Below are positions 61,174-64,000 of a stretch of 64,000 nt of DNA, one piece after another. Positions within the stretch are counted from its first letter, which is position 1. Every line of letters starts with the position of its first letter. The position numbers were made by a program, and so were the translations under genes. This stretch comes from Verrucosispora sioxanthis (lineage in GTDB: Bacteria > Actinomycetota > Actinomycetes > Mycobacteriales > Micromonosporaceae), in assembly GCF_010560025.1 (NCBI RefSeq), contig NZ_SAIY01000004.1, forward strand, positions 372,001-436,000, read 5' to 3'. Under the pieces are notes generated by a model that saw only the letters and a list, made by a program, of their open reading frames with translations, was not told the origin of the DNA and did no database searches.

Positions 61174-61356
61174 TCAGCCGGACGCGCTGCCGGTGCGGTC
61201 GGTCGGTGCAGGGCCGTGCAGTTCCACCAGGCCGGACGGAGCGGACCCACCCGGGGTGACCGGCCACGGCGCGAACGTCACCGCCGTGGCCAGCAACAGC
61301 CCGACCGCCGCCACCGCGATCACCAGGAGCAGCTCACGAGTCGCCGAGCCCACCAT
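61174..61356 (-). CDS. Small single-pass membrane protein (60 aa)
   Basis: ATG 61356 with GGGGAGG six bases upstream. One N-terminal helix (LLLVIAVAAVGLLLATAVTFA, about 9-29) then a Pro/Gly/Ser-rich tail probably outside. The strong ribosome site supports it. The function is unknown. Confidence 0.65.
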   Translation of the reverse strand: MVGSATRELLLVIAVAAVGLLLATAVTFAPWPVTPGGSAPSGLVELHGPAPTDRTGSASG

Positions 61357-61624
61357 GGTCGTCCTCCCCCGCGCGATCAGGGGCCCCCGGCCCTGCCCCG
61401 CAGCCAGGGTCGCGGAGCCGGGCGAGGAAGACAGTCACCCACCCGACGGACGACAGGCTGATTACCGACTCAGGGTCGTGGCGCTGGTCGGCGCGCGTCA
61501 GAGGAGACGGACCTGAACCATCCGGGCGCGCCGGAACCGGCCCCGCACGGAGAACACGGACGGCCGGGCCGCCACCGGTGCGCAGAGCACGGCGACGACC
61601 CGGCCGACACCGGGTGACCGAAGG

Positions 61625-61828
61625 TCAGAGCGGACGGATGTTCTCCGCCTGCGGGCCCTTCTGGCCCTGCACGACCTCGAACTCCACCCGCTGGTTCTCG
61701 TCGAGGCTGCGGTAGCCGGAGGACTGGATTGCCGAGAAGTGGGCGAAGACGTCCGCGCCGCCGCCGTCCGGGGTGATGAAGCCGAAGCCCTTGTCAGCGT
61801 TGAACCACTTGACGGTGCCAATAGCCAT
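61625..61828 (-). CDS. Cold shock protein
   Basis: 67 aa from ATG 61828. The RNA-binding motifs are [11 protein letters not shown] (RNP1) and DVFAHFSAI (RNP2) on a standard five-strand OB fold. The acidic patch DGGGADVF is typical of high-GC actinobacterial CspA. A 5' leader of over 100 nt lies upstream (to about 61990), as cold shock mRNAs often have. Its role is nucleic acid chaperone. Confidence 0.96.
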   Translation of the reverse strand: MAIGTVKWFNADKGFGFITPDGGGADVFAHFSAIQSSGYRSLDENQRVEFEVVQGQKGPQAENIRPL

Positions 61829-62059
61829 GCTTGTTTCGTCTCCTTGACGGAACGTCAACTCCGCACCTGTTGCGGAGTTGAAAGAGGAATGTCCCGGACG
61901 AACCTGCCCGGAACGCCTGTCGCTGCTGGTCGCCCCGCCCGGAGAAGTCCGGACATAACAAAGAGCGCCTGGGGCCACATTCCGCCAGGCGCAAACAGAG
62001 CTGGTAACCGAAACTGCAACGAGGGAACCCTACCACGGATCCGGCGACACGCCAGTGTT

Positions 62060-64000
62060 TCACGTCGACTCGGGAACCGATCTGATCAACGCGGTCAGTC
62101 CCTCGACGTCGAGCAGGTCCGCCGGCCGAACGGTCGCCCCGTCCCGCACGTAGTGGAACGCCGCGCCTACCCGGTCGACGGGCACACCGGCCAGCTCCGC
62201 CCAGGCCAACCGGTAGACCGCCAGCTGCACCGCCGCCACCTCGGCGGCGGTGCCCTCCGGCCGCGCGCCGGTCTTCCAGTCGACCACGTCGAAGCGGTCG
62301 CCGGGCCGGCGGAACACGGCGTCCATCCGGCCGCGTACCACCACCCCGCCGATCACCGTGGCGAAGGGCACCTCCACCTCGGCCGGGGTGCGGTCCGCCC
62401 ACTCGCTGGCCAGGAAGCGCCGTTGCAGCTCGGCCAGTTCCTCGTCCGGCGCCGCGTCGGCGTCCGCCGCCCCCGGCAGTTCGTCCGTGTCGAGCAACCG
62501 GTCCGCACCGAACCGCTGCTCCAGCCAGGCGTGGAACGCGGTGCCCCGGCGGGCGTACGGGTTGGGCTCGGTCGGCATCGGGCGGCGCAGTGCCCGGGCC
62601 AGCCCGGCCGGATCCCGGCGCAACGCGACGAGTTGCGTCACCGACAGCTGCTCGGGCAGCGACACCTCGACCGGGCCGGCGAGCCGGCTCAACTCCGCCC
62701 GCTCGGCCAGCAGCAGATCGGCCTCCCGCCGCCACCGGAGCACCTCCGGATCCGCCTCGGCCGGGTCGTCCGGCCGGTCCTCGTCGTCGGCGTCGCCGTC
62801 GGTCAGGAAACGGCGGACCAGCGCGGCGGCCTCGGCCAACACCGGACGGCGGGGACCGAGCGGGTCGGCGGGCCACTCGGCCCGCAGTACCACCTCGGTG
62901 GTCGGGTTGGCCGCGTCCGGCGCGGGTTCCGGGGTCCACTCGTCGACCAGGTGACCGGGACCGCCGGTCAGGCAGGCGTCGTGCACCTCGCGCAGCAGCG
63001 GCGACGGGCCGCGCGGCCGTTTGGTGCCCTCACCCCACCAGTGGCCGGAGCAGAGCAGCAGGCGCCGAGGCCGGGTCACCGCCACGTACGCCAGCCGTCG
63101 CTCCTCCCGCTCGTCGTGGGCGCGCCAGGCGTCGGCGAAATCCTCCACCGCCCGGGCCACCCCACGCTGGTCGTCCACCTCGGCCAGGGCCAGCTCGGGC
63201 AGCCCGTCGGCGTCGCCACGCAGTGGGAACGGCAGCACGCCCAGGCCGCCGAGCCAGTGGTCCGAGTTGCGGACCGGTCCCGGCCACACGCCACGACTCA
63301 GCCCGGCCACCGCCACCACGTCCCACTCCAGTCCCTTGGCGGCGTGGGCGGTGAGGATCTGCACCGCCCCCTCGACCACCTCCACCTCGCCTGGCGCGAG
63401 ACCGCGCTCCTCGTCCTCGGCGGCGGCGAGATAGGCCAGGAACCCGGCGAGCGTGGCGGCCGGTGACTCGCCGCTGAACCGGGCGGCCACGTCACCCAAC
63501 GCGTCCAGATGGCCCCGGGCCAGTCCGGCGTCACCCGCACCGTCGCGGCCGGCCCGCACCGCCACCTCCACGTCCAGCCCGGTGGTCCGCTCCACGTCCG
63601 CGATGAGTTCCGGCAGGGTCTGGTCCAACCGGTAGCGGAGCAGGCCCAGTTCCCGCGCGTACGCGCGCAGTCGCGCGTAGCCCTCGGCCGAGTACGCCTG
63701 CGCCGGCCCCAGGTCGGCGAGCGCCTCCACCAGGGTCGCCTCGTCGAGGCGATCGGGGGTGATCTCCGGAGCGCCGTCGTCGGCGAGCCGGCGACGCGCC
63801 GCCGCGATGGCCCGGGCCCGGCGGTGCAGGGCCACCAGGTCCCGTGGCCCGATCCGCCACCGCGCACCGGTCAGCAACCGCAGCAACGCGGCACCGTCGG
63901 TCGGATCGGCCAGCACACGCAGGGTGCAGACCACGTCGCGTACCTCGGGAGTGTCCAGCAGGCCACCGAGCCCGACCACCTCGACCGGCAGGCCGCGTTC
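62060..64000 (-). CDS. adnB: AdnB-like helicase-nuclease, C-terminal part
   Basis: The gene enters from the right edge (the last visible residues upstream are ERGLPVEVVGLGGLL, so the start is outside). It contains SF1 helicase motif V (LTAHAAKGLEWDVVAVAGL), motif VI (RRLAYVAVTRPRRLL) and a C-terminal RecB-type nuclease with DVVDWKTG (Asp and Lys catalytic) and a Gln/Tyr helix (AVQLAVYRLAW). In mycobacteria adnA-adnB (Rv3202c-Rv3201c) lies at this position and processes double-strand breaks. The assignment as AdnB rather than AdnA rests on position. Confidence 0.85.
   Translation of the reverse strand, partial: ERGLPVEVVGLGGLLDTPEVRDVVCTLRVLADPTDGAALLRLLTGARWRIGPRDLVALHRRARAIAAARRRLADDGAPEITPDRLDEATLVEALADLGPAQAYSAEGYARLRAYARELGLLRYRLDQTLPELIADVERTTGLDVEVAVRAGRDGAGDAGLARGHLDALGDVAARFSGESPAATLAGFLAYLAAAEDEERGLAPGEVEVVEGAVQILTAHAAKGLEWDVVAVAGLSRGVWPGPVRNSDHWLGGLGVLPFPLRGDADGLPELALAEVDDQRGVARAVEDFADAWRAHDEREERRLAYVAVTRPRRLLLCSGHWWGEGTKRPRGPSPLLREVHDACLTGGPGHLVDEWTPEPAPDAANPTTEVVLRAEWPADPLGPRRPVLAEAAALVRRFLTDGDADDEDRPDDPAEADPEVLRWRREADLLLAERAELSRLAGPVEVSLPEQLSVTQLVALRRDPAGLARALRRPMPTEPNPYARRGTAFHAWLEQRFGADRLLDTDELPGAADADAAPDEELAELQRRFLASEWADRTPAEVEVPFATVIGGVVVRGRMDAVFRRPGDRFDVVDWKTGARPEGTAAEVAAVQLAVYRLAWAELAGVPVDRVGAAFHYVRDGATVRPADLLDVEGLTALIRSVPEST

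Noticed and set aside
61498..61821. 107-codon ORF overlapping the cold shock gene
   Set aside because: Ser/Arg-rich frame-shifted shadow of csp.

Overview
The window is very G+C-rich, densely packed actinobacterial chromosome. GTG starts are frequent, stop-start overlaps (ATGA, GTGA, TTGA) are common, and most gene ends carry GC-rich hairpins without long T tracts. It holds three WhiB proteins (WhiB1, WhiB7 and one unassigned), a SigR/RsrA pair, nickel superoxide dismutase, an XRE/DUF5753 plus DUF397 pair, ribosomal protein bL37 and an AdnB-like helicase-nuclease. I infer a filamentous actinobacterium of the Micromonospora type; the genus is not proven. From memory, much of the order follows Mycobacterium tuberculosis Rv3193c-Rv3201c (window 40-64 kb) and Rv3218-Rv3228 (window 10-31 kb), which argues for a vertically inherited core region rather than an island. 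I see no insertion sequence, prophage, CRISPR array or attachment site.

Layout. 0-8 kb: a truncated repeat-bearing membrane protein, pta-ackA, a lipoprotein hydrolase, an MDR oxidoreductase and malic enzyme. 8-11.6 kb: divergent sodX/sodN, an RsbW-like protein, a lipid kinase and whiB1. 11.7-15.4 kb: a sulfur assimilation operon read leftward: cysteine-containing leader peptide, sulfite reductase, zinc ribbon, cysH, then a frameshifted siroheme chelatase. 15.5-24 kb: membrane glycosyltransferase, PdtaS-like kinase, SIS protein, frameshifted TPR protein, and a TetR-controlled drug exporter. 24-31.8 kb: GNAT/biotin carrier pair, bL37, rsrA-sigR, a hydrolase, a whiB, SRAP protein, aroA-rsgA-hisN. 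31.8-39.3 kb: transporter-like protein, GT4 glycosyltransferase, SDR, DUF5709, a two-component pair, purC. 39.4-39.8 kb: two identical initiator tRNA genes. 40-50 kb: UPF0182, YlbL protease, a metalloprotease, a YgjP-like peptidase, DUF5679, a frameshifted E1-like protein and an ABC1 kinase. 50-54 kb: whiB7 with a long leader, uvrD2 and a mycoredoxin. 54-64 kb: a frameshifted MFS gene, XRE/DUF397, NudC-like, an M16 peptidase pair, cold shock protein and the 3' end of an adnB-like gene.

The most interesting signals are regulatory. whiB7 lies behind a leader of about 500 nt that contains a 94-codon ORF and a textbook intrinsic terminator (11-bp stem, eight U). A duplicated CCTCGAGG palindrome lies at the ORF's end and at the base of the terminator, so the two could pair as an antiterminator. 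The sulfite reductase operon starts with a 31-codon leader peptide of the RRHVD...AIC type. rsgA has no in-frame ATG, GTG or TTG for its conserved basic N-terminus and appears to start at CTG. Four genes (siroheme chelatase, TPR, E1-like, MFS) are broken by small indels that all fit missing bases in G/C runs. That is either real gene decay or, more likely, uncorrected sequencing error.
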